64,000 nt of DNA from Marinococcus halotolerans DSM 16375 (GTDB lineage Bacteria > Bacillota > Bacilli > Bacillales > Marinococcaceae). The stretch lies in assembly GCF_000420725.1 (NCBI RefSeq), contig NZ_ATVM01000006.1, positions 1 through 64,000 on the forward strand. Reading direction: 5' to 3'. The position numbers and the translations under genes are program-made. Below the pieces are notes generated by a model. That model was given only the letters and a program-made list of their open reading frames with translations. It was not told where the DNA came from and searched no databases. Numbering within the stretch: the first letter of the stretch is position 1; each line of letters starts with the position of its first letter. Below, one piece after another: positions 48,334 to 56,779 of the stretch.

Positions 48334-48375
48334 TGTTGTGTCAGCAGATAGAACGAAGCAAAGGAGAGGAAAACA

Positions 48376-48696
48376 ATGGGGAAAAATATTGACCTCGTAT
48401 TTGGCGGCTATGAACTGCGTATCACGAAAGTCTATCAATTGATTTATCATATCAATGATCTGCTGTTTGCTCTCGTTTTTTTAGTTGGGAGTTTTTTATT
48501 TTTCTCAGAGGCGACAACTTTTTATGGCACCTGGCTGTTTGTGATCGGGAGTCTGCAGATGTTTATCCGTCCGGTAATAGCTTTGACGCACCAGGTTCAT
48601 GTGAACAGGACCAGAAAACAAAGAAAAGAGGAGGCCGGGCAGCAGGGCACGCGGGCTGTCCGTGTCCGGAAAGGGAGTCGGACCTATAAGCTGTAG
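48376..48696 (+). CDS. yrhK: YrhK-family protein
   Basis: This 106-residue protein matches the YrhK-like family: DLVFGGYELRITKVYQLIYHINDLLFALVFLVGSFLFF, then TWLFVIGSLQMFIRPVI. It has two transmembrane segments and a basic C-terminal tail. The family function is unknown. AAAGGAGAGG precedes the ATG. Confidence 0.85.
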   Translation: MGKNIDLVFGGYELRITKVYQLIYHINDLLFALVFLVGSFLFFSEATTFYGTWLFVIGSLQMFIRPVIALTHQVHVNRTRKQRKEEAGQQGTRAVRVRKGSRTYKL

Positions 48697-48765
48697 TCAG
48701 AGAGGGCGCCTGCACCTGACTTATGTTAAAATATGGCTGTAGAAATGGAGAACGGAGGGAAAAAC

Positions 48766-50757
48766 ATGAAAAAGACGGCTGCAGCTGCGGGCGCCATAAT
48801 GCTCATTGGAGGACTTAGTGCCTGTAATAACCGCGAGAGTGCAGAAGACAAAATGCAGGAATTTACGGATGCATGGAACAATCAAAATTTTGAAGAAATG
48901 TATGAATATTTAAGCTCGGAAGCACGTGAACAAATCGATGAGGAAACGTTCATTAACCGGCATGAAACGATTTATGAAGAGACCAATGCAGAAGAACTGA
49001 ATATTCAAACCGGCGAAGTCGACGAGGAAGCTGAGGGAGAAGAAGAAACAACGCTTCCTTTCTCTGTAAGCATGGCAACGAGTGCGGGGGATGTTTCCTT
49101 TGAGCAGGAAGCCTCCTGGGTCCTTGAAGAGACGGAAGATGGAGAGGAGTGGCAGCTGGACTGGTCGCCTTCGTACATATTTGAAGAACTGGGGTGGGAA
49201 GAGACGGTAAATGTCGAACGGACGAAGCCAGTACGCGGAGAAATTCTGGCGGAAGGCGGTGCTCCGCTTGCGACGAACGTGGAAACGACCAGAGTCAGCC
49301 TTGTGCCCGGCAGCCTGGGAGAAGAGCGAGAGCGTGATGAGACAATTTCTACGATCGCAGATGAACTGGATATGCCGGAAGAAGATATTACCGGAGCGCT
49401 CGACCAGGATTGGGTCACAGACGAAAGCTCGGTCCCGGTGAAGACACTCTCCCCTGATAATGAAGAAGCAGCCTCGGAGGTAGAGGACCTCCCCGGAGTC
49501 CAGATTTCTGAAGCCGGGGACCAGCGGTATTATCCGGAAAAGGAAGCTGCTGCCCATTTAACGGGATACATTGGAAATATTTCGGGAGAAGAGCTTGAAA
49601 ACCGGGACGGCACGTATATGCAGTCATCCCAAATCGGCAAGGCCGGGCTGGAATACGTGTATGAAGACCGGCTTCGGGGTGAGCCGGGTATGCTTATCTC
49701 GACTTCGGAGGACGACGTGATAGCAGAAGAAGAAGCAGTCGCCGGCGAAGACGTGCAGACGACGATTGATACTTCCCTGCAGGAGCGTGCTTATGATCAG
49801 ATACAGGAGGACGTGGGGGCAACAGTAGCGCTGGATCCGCAGAACGGCGATACGCGGGCACTGGTCAGTGCTCCTTCCTACAACCCGAACAATTACATTT
49901 ACGGCTGGCCGGAAGACGAGCTGAATGAGTTCAACGACAGCGAAAATCGTCCGCGCGCTGCTAAATTTAACAGCACCTACGCTCCCGGTTCAACAGTGAA
50001 GCCTATCACTGCTTCGGTCGGTCTGAGCAACGAAGCGATTACGCCGGACGAAGAGATGACGATCGAAGGCCTTGAGTGGCAGCCTGACAGCTCTTGGGGC
50101 GGTTATTCGGTGACCCGGGTGGATGATGAACTTAGCGAAGTGAACCTGCGCGAGGCATTAATTACGTCAGATAATATTTATTTTGCACGCACAGCGCTCA
50201 ATACCGGAGCGGAGGATTTCACTGCTGGTCTGGAAGACTTCGGCTTTAATCAGGAGATTCCATATGATTTTCCAATAGGAGAATCGACGATTGCTTCTGA
50301 AGGTCTTGATTCTGAAGTGCTGCTTGCTGACACCGGCTACGGCCAGGGACAGATGCAGATGTCTCCGGTTCATCTGGCTTCGGCGTTTACAGCCTTTACG
50401 AATGAAGGAGACATGCTTGCTCCGCAGCTGCTTGCTTCTTCTGACCGGGAGATTTGGGAGGAAAACGTCGTACCTGAAAGCGGCATTTCAACGATTCAGG
50501 AAGGCCTTGAAGGCGTAGTAGAGGATGAGCGCGGCTCTGCATACGAGCCTGTGAATGAAAACATTTCGATTTCAGGCAAAACCGGCACGGCGGAACTAAA
50601 GCAGGCCGGGGAAGAAGAAGGAACGGAAAACGGCTGGTTTGTGGCGTACGATAATGAAGCGGAGGATTTATTGATTGCTTCGATGATTCAAAATGTCGAA
50701 GACCGCGGGGGCAGCGAATATGTGGTAGAACAGACGAAGCCATTGTTTGAAGAATAA
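48766..50757 (+). CDS. pbpC: PBP3-like lipoprotein transpeptidase (penicillin-binding protein)
   Basis: This 663-residue protein has a lipoprotein signal peptide with lipobox LSAC (C20). An NTF2-like MecA-type domain (about 25-145) and a dimerisation domain with RGEILAEGG follow. The transpeptidase domain has active Ser S409 and K412 (PGSTVKP), S468-D469-N470 and K605-T606-G607. This is the layout of B. subtilis PBP3 (pbpC) and staphylococcal PBP2a. It cross-links peptidoglycan outside the membrane and often has low beta-lactam affinity. The mature protein is strikingly rich in Glu and Asp. GGAGGG precedes the ATG at 48766; the frame is open to 48733. Confidence 0.9.
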   Translation: MKKTAAAAGAIMLIGGLSACNNRESAEDKMQEFTDAWNNQNFEEMYEYLSSEAREQIDEETFINRHETIYEETNAEELNIQTGEVDEEAEGEEETTLPFSVSMATSAGDVSFEQEASWVLEETEDGEEWQLDWSPSYIFEELGWEETVNVERTKPVRGEILAEGGAPLATNVETTRVSLVPGSLGEERERDETISTIADELDMPEEDITGALDQDWVTDESSVPVKTLSPDNEEAASEVEDLPGVQISEAGDQRYYPEKEAAAHLTGYIGNISGEELENRDGTYMQSSQIGKAGLEYVYEDRLRGEPGMLISTSEDDVIAEEEAVAGEDVQTTIDTSLQERAYDQIQEDVGATVALDPQNGDTRALVSAPSYNPNNYIYGWPEDELNEFNDSENRPRAAKFNSTYAPGSTVKPITASVGLSNEAITPDEEMTIEGLEWQPDSSWGGYSVTRVDDELSEVNLREALITSDNIYFARTALNTGAEDFTAGLEDFGFNQEIPYDFPIGESTIASEGLDSEVLLADTGYGQGQMQMSPVHLASAFTAFTNEGDMLAPQLLASSDREIWEENVVPESGISTIQEGLEGVVEDERGSAYEPVNENISISGKTGTAELKQAGEEEGTENGWFVAYDNEAEDLLIASMIQNVEDRGGSEYVVEQTKPLFEE

Positions 50758-50879
50758 CCTTTTCACTAAATTGTCATTGAGACACAAAGAAAAAATTTAG
50801 TTGTTTTCTCATACATCAGACGGATTAAGGGTATGGACAGAAAAGGATTTCTTTGTATGTCAGACTAGGGGGTGAAAGA

Positions 50880-51488
50880 ATGACAGGGCTGTTTATTGAT
50901 CCGTTTTTATGGATCACCATTGGTTTAATTTTGATTGTGATAACATTTTTGTTTTTCTGGTTCCGGCGCAGCTATGACCCGATTGGGCGAAAAATTCTAG
51001 CTGCAGTATTTATGATCTACCTGGCGACAATTGTTCGTTTTACATTGATTCCAGCACCTTATGAAGGATCGATTGGTCCCGGGCTTCAGCTGGGGGAATA
51101 TTATCAATTTCTCCCATTCTATACGATTGTAGAATCGTTTCAGGAGGGAACATGGTTAGGCGTAATAGGAGGGCAGATTTTGCTGTACCTGCTGCTGCCG
51201 ATCTTTTTTGGCATACTGATCAGTGATGATATTCATTTTATCTGGGCCTTTGCCATCGGTACGCTTTTATCCTTCTCCATACAGCTGATGGAGTTTGGCA
51301 TTAACTTAATTATTGGCTATCCAACGAGAGTGGCCGACATTGATTCCATCATTTTGAATACGATCGGCGCGATGATTGGCTATGCCATCTTTAAGTATTA
51401 CCGGCGGTCACGGCGAAAGCAGAACAAACCGGTGCTGCCGGATGCTATTGCTCCGAGGGACCGCTCGGCAACGGCTAAAAAACTGTAA
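50880..51488 (+). CDS. VanZ-family membrane protein
   Basis: This 202-residue protein has five hydrophobic segments and the VanZ pattern: ILAAVFMIYLATIVRFTLIPAP, QFLPFYTIVESF, GGQILLYLLLPIFFGILIS, and IDSIILNTIGAMIGYAIFKYY. The family includes the glycopeptide-resistance accessory protein VanZ; the function of most members is unknown. AGGGGGTG lies before the ATG at 50880. The frame is open to 50853. Confidence 0.85.
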   Translation: MTGLFIDPFLWITIGLILIVITFLFFWFRRSYDPIGRKILAAVFMIYLATIVRFTLIPAPYEGSIGPGLQLGEYYQFLPFYTIVESFQEGTWLGVIGGQILLYLLLPIFFGILISDDIHFIWAFAIGTLLSFSIQLMEFGINLIIGYPTRVADIDSIILNTIGAMIGYAIFKYYRRSRRKQNKPVLPDAIAPRDRSATAKKL

Positions 51489-51490
51489 AC

Positions 51491-51532
51491 GAAAAGCCGC
51501 CGTTCTTCTGTGTGAAGAGGGCGGCTTCTTCT
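51491..51532 (+). terminator. Intrinsic terminator after the VanZ-family gene
   Basis: AAAAGCCGCC...TTCTTC pairs with GAAGA...GGCGGCTT across a short loop, with T-rich sequence following. It may serve the convergent gene as well. Confidence 0.7.
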
Positions 51533-51537
51533 GTATA

Positions 51538-51900
51538 TCAGGGTTCATTTCTGCTGCACTCAAGTGCCCATTGGATTAACGGCAGCTGCAAAGGGAGGCG
51601 CAGCCAGTATAAAAGCGGGTAGGACCTGCCGTTTGGACGCAAAGGAATCTTATTGACAGCCATATACACGTTGGCCGGGAAAATAAGTATAAAAAAGACA
51701 GCTGCCGGTCTGCCGGCATATTTACTCCATTTCCGCATTGTAAAAGCAGTGCCTAAAACCAGCTCTGCTGCTCCGGATACGTATACCGCAGCTCTTCTCC
51801 CGGGGACCTTTGGCGGCAGAATACGCTCGAATTTTTCAGGTGAAGTGAAATGCAGAATGCCGGCAGGAAGAAGAATTGCTGCGAGAAACCATCGCTTCAT
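51538..51900 (-). CDS. DoxX-like membrane protein
   Basis: This 120-residue protein has four hydrophobic segments and the DoxX-family pattern: AAILLPAGILHFTSPEKFERILPP, then AVYVSGAAELVLGTAF and FFILIFPANVYMAVNKIPL. The family is of uncertain function; some members are linked to thiol and oxidative stress. The start at 51900 follows AAAGGAT. The longer start at 51951 is rejected. Confidence 0.82.
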   Translation of the reverse strand: MKRWFLAAILLPAGILHFTSPEKFERILPPKVPGRRAAVYVSGAAELVLGTAFTMRKWSKYAGRPAAVFFILIFPANVYMAVNKIPLRPNGRSYPLLYWLRLPLQLPLIQWALECSRNEP

Positions 51901-51919
51901 GATAAATATCCTTTCTGGA

Positions 51920-52201
51920 TTAAAATAAGATAAGGTAGATGCTCCCGGCACAAAGAAGAGCGAGGACGAGAAACACGAGGCGTCGGGTAATCTGCTGCCA
52001 AAAAGAAGAGAGACCGCTTGTCCACTGGTGCACTCTTTTTTCGAATGCGTGGAAGACGAACATAATGCCGGAAGTGTCTTCTTCTACCTGCTGCCTGGTA
52101 AAAGTTAATGTGTTAACGTCTTCTTTCAGTCCGATCATTAAAGTGACGAACAACAGCAGCAGAAAAGGAAAAATTAAAATGAGCTGAAAGACAATAAACA
52201 T
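51920..52201 (-). CDS. Small membrane protein, two transmembrane segments
   Basis: This protein of about 93 residues has hydrophobic segments at both ends (FIVFQLILIFPFLLLLFVTLMI and RRLVFLVLALLCAGSIYLILF) around a soluble middle. No family is recognised. ATG at 52201 with AGGGAG about 10 bases before is preferred; two GTG codons at 52207 and 52210 are alternatives. It lies 19 bp upstream of the DoxX gene and may share its operon. Confidence 0.6.
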   Translation of the reverse strand: MFIVFQLILIFPFLLLLFVTLMIGLKEDVNTLTFTRQQVEEDTSGIMFVFHAFEKRVHQWTSGLSSFWQQITRRLVFLVLALLCAGSIYLILF

Positions 52202-52263
52202 AGCCACCACGCTCCCTGATTTTCGTTTTCCCGTTCATAAAAAAATCAATCTCTTGTGTAGGA

Positions 52264-52275
52264 TTGTGGTATACT
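52264..52275 (+). promoter_or_regulatory. Extended -10 promoter of the fluoride riboswitch transcript
   Basis: TATACT at 52270-52275 is preceded by TGG, an extended -10 arrangement. A clear -35 was not found. It lies about 15 bp before the riboswitch. Confidence 0.5.
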
Positions 52276-52289
52276 GGGCGGAGGAAAAG

Positions 52290-52340
52290 AGGGCGATGGA
52301 GTTCGCCGAAACCGCTCTGAAAAGAGCTGATGACTCCTGT
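52290..52340 (+). ncRNA. Fluoride riboswitch (crcB motif)
   Basis: The stretch contains the hallmark GGGCGATGGAGTTCGCC at the 5' end and GAGCTGATGACTCCT at the 3' end, with a CGCTCTGAAAAGAGC-type stem between. This is the pseudoknotted fluoride aptamer. The 3' strand is shared with a terminator stem directly downstream, so fluoride binding would prevent termination and turn on the two crcB genes. Confidence 0.93.
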
Positions 52341-52376
52341 CTGTCCACGGGATACGTGTGCAGACAGGATTTTTTG
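52336..52376 (+). terminator. Riboswitch-controlled terminator
   Basis: CCTGTCTG (52336-52343) pairs with CAGACAGG (52361-52368), followed by ATTTTTTG. The 5' arm overlaps the end of the fluoride aptamer. Confidence 0.88.
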
Positions 52377-52398
52377 CGTTAAATGAGGAGGAAACGAA

Positions 52399-52773
52399 AT
52401 GAGACTATATGTATGGATGGCAGCCGGCGGAGCGCTCGGCAGTCTGCTGCGTTACCTTGTAGACCGGTTGTTTGCAGCGGCTCCGGGTGTATTTCCATGG
52501 GAGACGATGGCGGCAAACATTGCCGGGTGTTTTTTACTTGGATGGTTTACCTCGAGAATTATACAGCGAAAAGCGTGGCCGTCTATGTGGGAGGCTGTAG
52601 TAGGAACGGGAGTTATTGGTGCTTTCACCACCTTTTCGACGTTCAGTATGGAAACGATTCAATTAATCGAAAACGGGGCTCTGCTTGCGGCTGGAATATA
52701 TGTTTTAGTCAGTGCTGCCGGAGGGCTTGTAACTGCGGGCATTGGTTACCGTGCAGGAAGGAGGAAAAGCTGA
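52399..52773 (+). CDS. crcB: Fluoride exporter CrcB/FluC subunit 1
   Basis: This 124-residue protein has four transmembrane segments and the FluC signature GTGVIGAFTTFSTFS, where the Phe residues and the polar track line the fluoride pore. NIAGCFLLGWF in helix 2 carries the conserved Asn. FluC channels are dual-topology dimers exporting fluoride from the cytoplasm. The gene is directly under the fluoride riboswitch. Its TGA overlaps the ATG of the next crcB by one base, so the pair is coupled and likely forms a heterodimer. Confidence 0.95.
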   Translation: MRLYVWMAAGGALGSLLRYLVDRLFAAAPGVFPWETMAANIAGCFLLGWFTSRIIQRKAWPSMWEAVVGTGVIGAFTTFSTFSMETIQLIENGALLAAGIYVLVSAAGGLVTAGIGYRAGRRKS

Positions 52774-53123
52774 TGACATGGCTGCTTGTCGCTATTGGAG
52801 GAGCCCTCGGTGCTGCTGCACGTGCGGCTCTGGTATCATGGTCCAAAGAAAATGGATGGGACCGGACACTCCCGCTTGGAACGATGTTTGTAAATGTATC
52901 GGGGTCATTTGTGCTCGGTCTGATCGTGGCCCGGGGAGCCGGCATTACGGAAACAGCGGGCATTGGCATCGGTTTTTTAGGTGCTTTCACTACCTTTTCC
53001 GCTTTTAACATGGAAATGATTCAAAAAATAGAAGCCGGTGAAGGAAGAACTGCTTTATTATACGGGGGCGGAAGCTACGCGCTGGGGCTTTTGGCAGCAG
53101 CAGCCGGATATTTCTTAGTATGA
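52773..53123 (+). CDS. crcB: Fluoride exporter CrcB/FluC subunit 2
   Basis: This 116-residue protein has the same fold as the preceding one: GGALGAAARAAL, FVNVSGSFVLGL with the conserved Asn, and GFLGAFTTFSAFNMEM. AAGGAGG precedes the ATG. Bacilli often have two adjacent crcB genes whose products are inserted in opposite orientation. A long open frame reaching back to 52383 is a shadow through crcB1 and not used. Confidence 0.94.
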   Translation: MTWLLVAIGGALGAAARAALVSWSKENGWDRTLPLGTMFVNVSGSFVLGLIVARGAGITETAGIGIGFLGAFTTFSAFNMEMIQKIEAGEGRTALLYGGGSYALGLLAAAAGYFLV

Positions 53124-53125
53124 AT

Positions 53126-53160
53126 AAAACCGTTTCCCGCCCTGGAAACGGTTTTTTATT
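53126..53160. terminator. Bidirectional terminator
   Basis: AAAACCGTTTCC (53126-53137) and GGAAACGGTTTT (53144-53155) form a perfect stem, with T residues on the right and A residues on the left. Confidence 0.88.
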
Positions 53161-54347
53161 TATCCCGCTCCATTTTCCCCGTCCGGCTGGATATGAAAAT
53201 GGATCAGCCAGGTAACTAAAATCCCGGCGAGTGCAAGCAGCGCCCCAAAATAAAAAACACTGGAAAGAGAAATCTGTTCGGCGACAGAACCGGCGACGAC
53301 CGGGCCGAGAAGAATCCCTGCCGCGTAAAAGGACTGGTAAAAACCCATGGCACTCGCCTTCAGCGGTCCGGGGCTCACCTGGACCACCATTCCCAAAAGC
53401 AGCGGCAGCACAATTCCAAGGGCGAGGCCGAGCACCGCCTGGTTCAGACTCAGCTCCCATAAAGATGCAGTAGACGGCATCCAAACAAGCGCTGCCGCTC
53501 CGGTGAGAAAGGAAACATAAAGAAGCGGCTTATGCAGACGGACCGGTACGGTGTAAAACGACAAAAACAAAGAGGCTAAAAGGTGAGGAATAAAAAAGGC
53601 AATAAAAATAATGACCAGCGTCCGCTCGGTAGCGCCTATCGAAGAGGCATACAGCGGGGTGAAGCCAAAGATTGTCATGAAAATAATAGAGTGGCCGATA
53701 AAGCTGGCGCAGGTGATCCAGCGCAGGTCATGCAGCCGAAGAGTACGGCTGAACAATGAACGGATTTTCAATGGCTCTGTTTTGGTCTGGACCGGAATTT
53801 CTTTTGTGAAAAGCGTAAATCCAATGCCGATCAGAGAAAAGGCCGCGGCAATCCAGAACAGCGCTGTAAACCCAAACAGATCAGCCAGATAGCCGCTGAA
53901 CATCATGCTGATAAATTGAGTAAAAACTGTTAAAAGCTGCAGGATACCCATCGCTCTCGAGGATTGATCGGCAGCAAAGTAGCGGGAATACATAATCGTC
54001 GCCATTACCCACATCGAGGCGGTCACCCCGGCAAGCAGCCGGGCAGTGAAAACCGCCGCAAAAGAATCAGAGAAGACGAGCAGTACGCCACTGAGAAATC
54101 CGCTGACAAATCCTGCAATCAGCAGTTTTTTCAACAGCCCCTTCAAAGCATCAGAAAGAATGCCGAGCGGATAGCGCAGAAGCACCTGCGTCGCCCCGTA
54201 GGCACCGAGAATAATACCGATGGCAGTGTAGGTGAAATTACTGTTTTCCAAATACAAACTAAATACCGGTACGTACACGTAGGTTGCAAACCAGAAGCAA
54301 AAAACAGCGGTTAAAAACAGGGCGTGATCACGTTTTGTAATGGTCAT
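53160..54347 (-). CDS. MFS transporter
   Basis: This 395-residue protein has about 12 transmembrane segments. The motif A region reads YPLGILSDALKG, GVTASMWVMATIMYSRY lies in helix 4, and the second half has a GFYQSFYAAGILLGPVVAG helix. It is an importer or exporter of the sugar/drug MFS kind; the substrate is not predictable. ATG at 54347 follows AAGGA; the longer start at 54374 is rejected. A near-perfect 20-bp palindrome lies about 76-95 bp upstream and may be its operator. Confidence 0.84.
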   Translation of the reverse strand: MTITKRDHALFLTAVFCFWFATYVYVPVFSLYLENSNFTYTAIGIILGAYGATQVLLRYPLGILSDALKGLLKKLLIAGFVSGFLSGVLLVFSDSFAAVFTARLLAGVTASMWVMATIMYSRYFAADQSSRAMGILQLLTVFTQFISMMFSGYLADLFGFTALFWIAAAFSLIGIGFTLFTKEIPVQTKTEPLKIRSLFSRTLRLHDLRWITCASFIGHSIIFMTIFGFTPLYASSIGATERTLVIIFIAFFIPHLLASLFLSFYTVPVRLHKPLLYVSFLTGAAALVWMPSTASLWELSLNQAVLGLALGIVLPLLLGMVVQVSPGPLKASAMGFYQSFYAAGILLGPVVAGSVAEQISLSSVFYFGALLALAGILVTWLIHFHIQPDGENGAG

Positions 54348-54422
54348 AGCTATCATCCTTATGTAAAAAGTCAATCATTTGCGTAAAAAGCAGTTGTTTC
54401 CATCATAAACCAATTCCATCTG

Positions 54423-54442
54423 AAAGATAAGCGCTTACCTTT
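54423..54442. promoter_or_regulatory. 20-bp palindrome, candidate LacI-family operator
   Basis: AAAGATAAGCGCTTACCTTT is palindromic at 18 of 20 positions around an AAGCGCTT core. It lies between the divergent MFS and ABC exporter genes. It shares the TAAGCGCTTA core with the operator at 20755-20770. Confidence 0.5.
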
Positions 54443-54601
54443 AATTTCAGTAAACAATGGCAAAGGGAACAGGCTTTTTTTGTCGAACATTTTAAGGTCA
54501 GGGTCTGTCTTCGAAAGAACTATTACGGAATTTATGGTATAAAATGGATATTATATTGTTTATTATGGAAGAGAAGTTTTCATCCCTCGAGGAGGCCGTA
54601 T

Positions 54602-55498
54602 ATGCTTGAAGTAAGTCGTTTATCAAAGAGTTTTCTAGAAAAGCAGGCTGTCGATGAGCTTTCTTTTTCAATTCAGCCGGGAGAAAGTCTCGGTTTGATT
54701 GGACAGAATGGAGCTGGAAAAACAACCACATTCCGCATGCTGCTCGGTCTGATGGAGCGTACAGATGGAACGATAGAATGGGAGGGCAAAAAAGCCCATC
54801 ATCTGCCGCTTGAGCAGGTCGGCTATCTGCCGGAAGAGAGGGGTCTGTTTGCCGAAGAACAGGTCGAGCAGCAGCTGCTGTTTCTGGCTGGCCTGAAAAA
54901 CATGAGCAAGAAAGAAGCGAGGACTTCGATGGCCTACTGGCTGGAGGTGTTTGAACTCGAAAAGGAAAAAAAGCAGAAATTAAACACACTCTCCAAGGGC
55001 AATCAGCAAAAAATTCAATTGATCGCTGCCCTTGTCCATCGTCCTGATTTTCTTATTCTTGATGAACCGTTCAGCGGGCTCGACCCAGTGAATACGGACA
55101 TTTTGAAGGAGGCCATTCAAAACCTGCGCCGGGACGGCGTGACTATCATTTTTTCGAGTCATCGCATGGAGCACGTGGAAGAAATCTGCGATAAGCTCGT
55201 TATGCTTAAGAATGGCAGGGATATTTTGAGTGGACGCCTCGGGGAAATCAAGGAGCGCATGGACCGTAACCGGATTGTTGCTGAAGCTCCCTGCCCGCCG
55301 GAAGAGGTAAGGATGTGGGAAGGGGTGCAGGAGGTGCGTACCTCTGGAGAAAAAATGCACATTTATACAGATACAAAATCAAGATCCCAGGACATTCTGC
55401 AGCAGCTGTTTACATATGGAGACGTCCGCGTCTTTCGGATGGAACCCCCGTCGCTGGAAGAGATTTTCAAAGAGAAAATAGGTGAAAGCGATGCGTAA
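54602..55498 (+). CDS. ABC transporter ATPase (NatA/YhaQ-like)
   Basis: This 298-residue ATPase has Walker A GQNGAGKTT, the Q-loop in VGYLPEERGLF, signature LSKGNQQKIQLIAALV, Walker B FLILDEPFSGLDP and switch SSHRMEHVE. The LSKGNQQK signature and PEERGLF are typical of the YhaQ/NatA group. It pairs with the permease gene that overlaps its end by 8 bases. In B. subtilis such pairs export sodium or toxic compounds. GAGGAGG precedes the ATG. Confidence 0.9.
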   Translation: MLEVSRLSKSFLEKQAVDELSFSIQPGESLGLIGQNGAGKTTTFRMLLGLMERTDGTIEWEGKKAHHLPLEQVGYLPEERGLFAEEQVEQQLLFLAGLKNMSKKEARTSMAYWLEVFELEKEKKQKLNTLSKGNQQKIQLIAALVHRPDFLILDEPFSGLDPVNTDILKEAIQNLRRDGVTIIFSSHRMEHVEEICDKLVMLKNGRDILSGRLGEIKERMDRNRIVAEAPCPPEEVRMWEGVQEVRTSGEKMHIYTDTKSRSQDILQQLFTYGDVRVFRMEPPSLEEIFKEKIGESDA

Positions 55499-56717
55499 TA
55501 CGTGGAGAATTTTTGCCCACACGTTCCGGGTGCGGGCAGGAGCAAAGTCATTTATTGTGTCGACGGCAGTCATGCTTGTTGTCGTGCTTATTGCCCTGAG
55601 TCTGCCCAGAATTATCGATTCCTTCGGGGACGGAGATGCAGAGATCAGCAGCCTGGCTGTCGTCAATGACAGTGATTCTCTTCAGCTTCCCGGAGAAGCG
55701 GCTGGTATAGAGCTTGTGCCGTACGAGCAGGAAACGCAGGCAGAAAAAGCCTGGGAAAACGGGGAAACAGATGGTTACCTGCTCTTTGAAAACAGTGGAA
55801 ACGGATATAATGGAAATTTATATACCGATGAAGAAACGGGAGAGACGATCCAGAGTCTTTCAGCTGGTATTCAACAGACCCATGTTTCTCAATATGCAGA
55901 AGAGCTTGGTATTACCGGGGAAGAGGTACAAAATATTACCGCTCCTGTACAAATCGCGGAAAGTATGGAAGAGGCTGGAGGGAGCGGAGGCTCTTCCTCC
56001 GAAGAGGGATTCAATCTCCTTTCCTATGCTGTGGTTTTTATAATTTACATTTATTCGCTGATGTGTGGGATTATGATTGCCATGCAGATTGCCAAGGATA
56101 AAGAGCAGCGGGTGATGGAAATTCTTATTTCGAGCGCTTCCCCTGTTCAGCACTTATTCGGACGGGCGTTCGGAGTGTCGGCCATCTGGCTTTTCCAAAT
56201 GGCGCTGGTGGCGGTAACGGCAGTAATATATGTAAACGCAGCCGGGCTCGATGACATCACTTCGCTTATCAGCTCGGCGGGCGGGGCCGCTGTGTCCACG
56301 TGGGTATACGCTGTCGTGTTCCTGCTTCTTGGAATCGTCCTTTACGGAACGCTGTATGCCATGGTCGGGTCGATGGCAGCTAAGACGGAAGAAGTCCAGA
56401 ACTTCAGCCAGCCGCTGACGTTCCTGCTCGTAGGGGCATTTGTCCTGTCGAATTTCGGTCTGGCTGCGCCGGGAAATATCTTCGTGACTGCAAGTTCCTT
56501 CATTCCTTTTTTCACTCCGTTTACGATGTTTGTAAGAACGAACGCACTTGATGTTCCGTGGTGGCAGATGGGCCTGAGCATCGGACTCACAATTGCTTTG
56601 GTGGCAGCGGCGGCCTGGTTCAGCGTTCGTCTGTACCGGGGGAGTGTACTCGTTTACAGTGGCGACTCATTTAGCAGAAGGGTCAAGCAGGCACGGGAAC
56701 TTGCCCGCAAAAAATGA
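55491..56717 (+). CDS. ABC exporter permease (NatB/YhaP-like)
   Basis: This 408-residue protein has an N-terminal membrane segment (about 22-42) and a large external domain. Five more helices follow from about residue 180, with IAKDKEQRVMEILISSASPVQHLFGR marking the ABC-2 coupling loop. It matches the NatB/YhaP family. The ATG at 55491 follows AGGTG by 6 bases; the GTG at 55482 is an alternative. It forms the exporter with the ATPase encoded just upstream. Confidence 0.87.
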   Translation: MRNTWRIFAHTFRVRAGAKSFIVSTAVMLVVVLIALSLPRIIDSFGDGDAEISSLAVVNDSDSLQLPGEAAGIELVPYEQETQAEKAWENGETDGYLLFENSGNGYNGNLYTDEETGETIQSLSAGIQQTHVSQYAEELGITGEEVQNITAPVQIAESMEEAGGSGGSSSEEGFNLLSYAVVFIIYIYSLMCGIMIAMQIAKDKEQRVMEILISSASPVQHLFGRAFGVSAIWLFQMALVAVTAVIYVNAAGLDDITSLISSAGGAAVSTWVYAVVFLLLGIVLYGTLYAMVGSMAAKTEEVQNFSQPLTFLLVGAFVLSNFGLAAPGNIFVTASSFIPFFTPFTMFVRTNALDVPWWQMGLSIGLTIALVAAAAWFSVRLYRGSVLVYSGDSFSRRVKQARELARKK

Positions 56718-56779
56718 TAAACTAAAGCTGTACCATCTATATCATCTTATGCTCACAGAAAAAAGGAGACGATCGTATT

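Noticed and set aside
52383-53123. One 246-residue protein across the crcB region
   Set aside because: Its first half is an out-of-frame reading of crcB1. The crcB2 start at 52773 has its own AAGGAGG and the correct FluC N-terminus.
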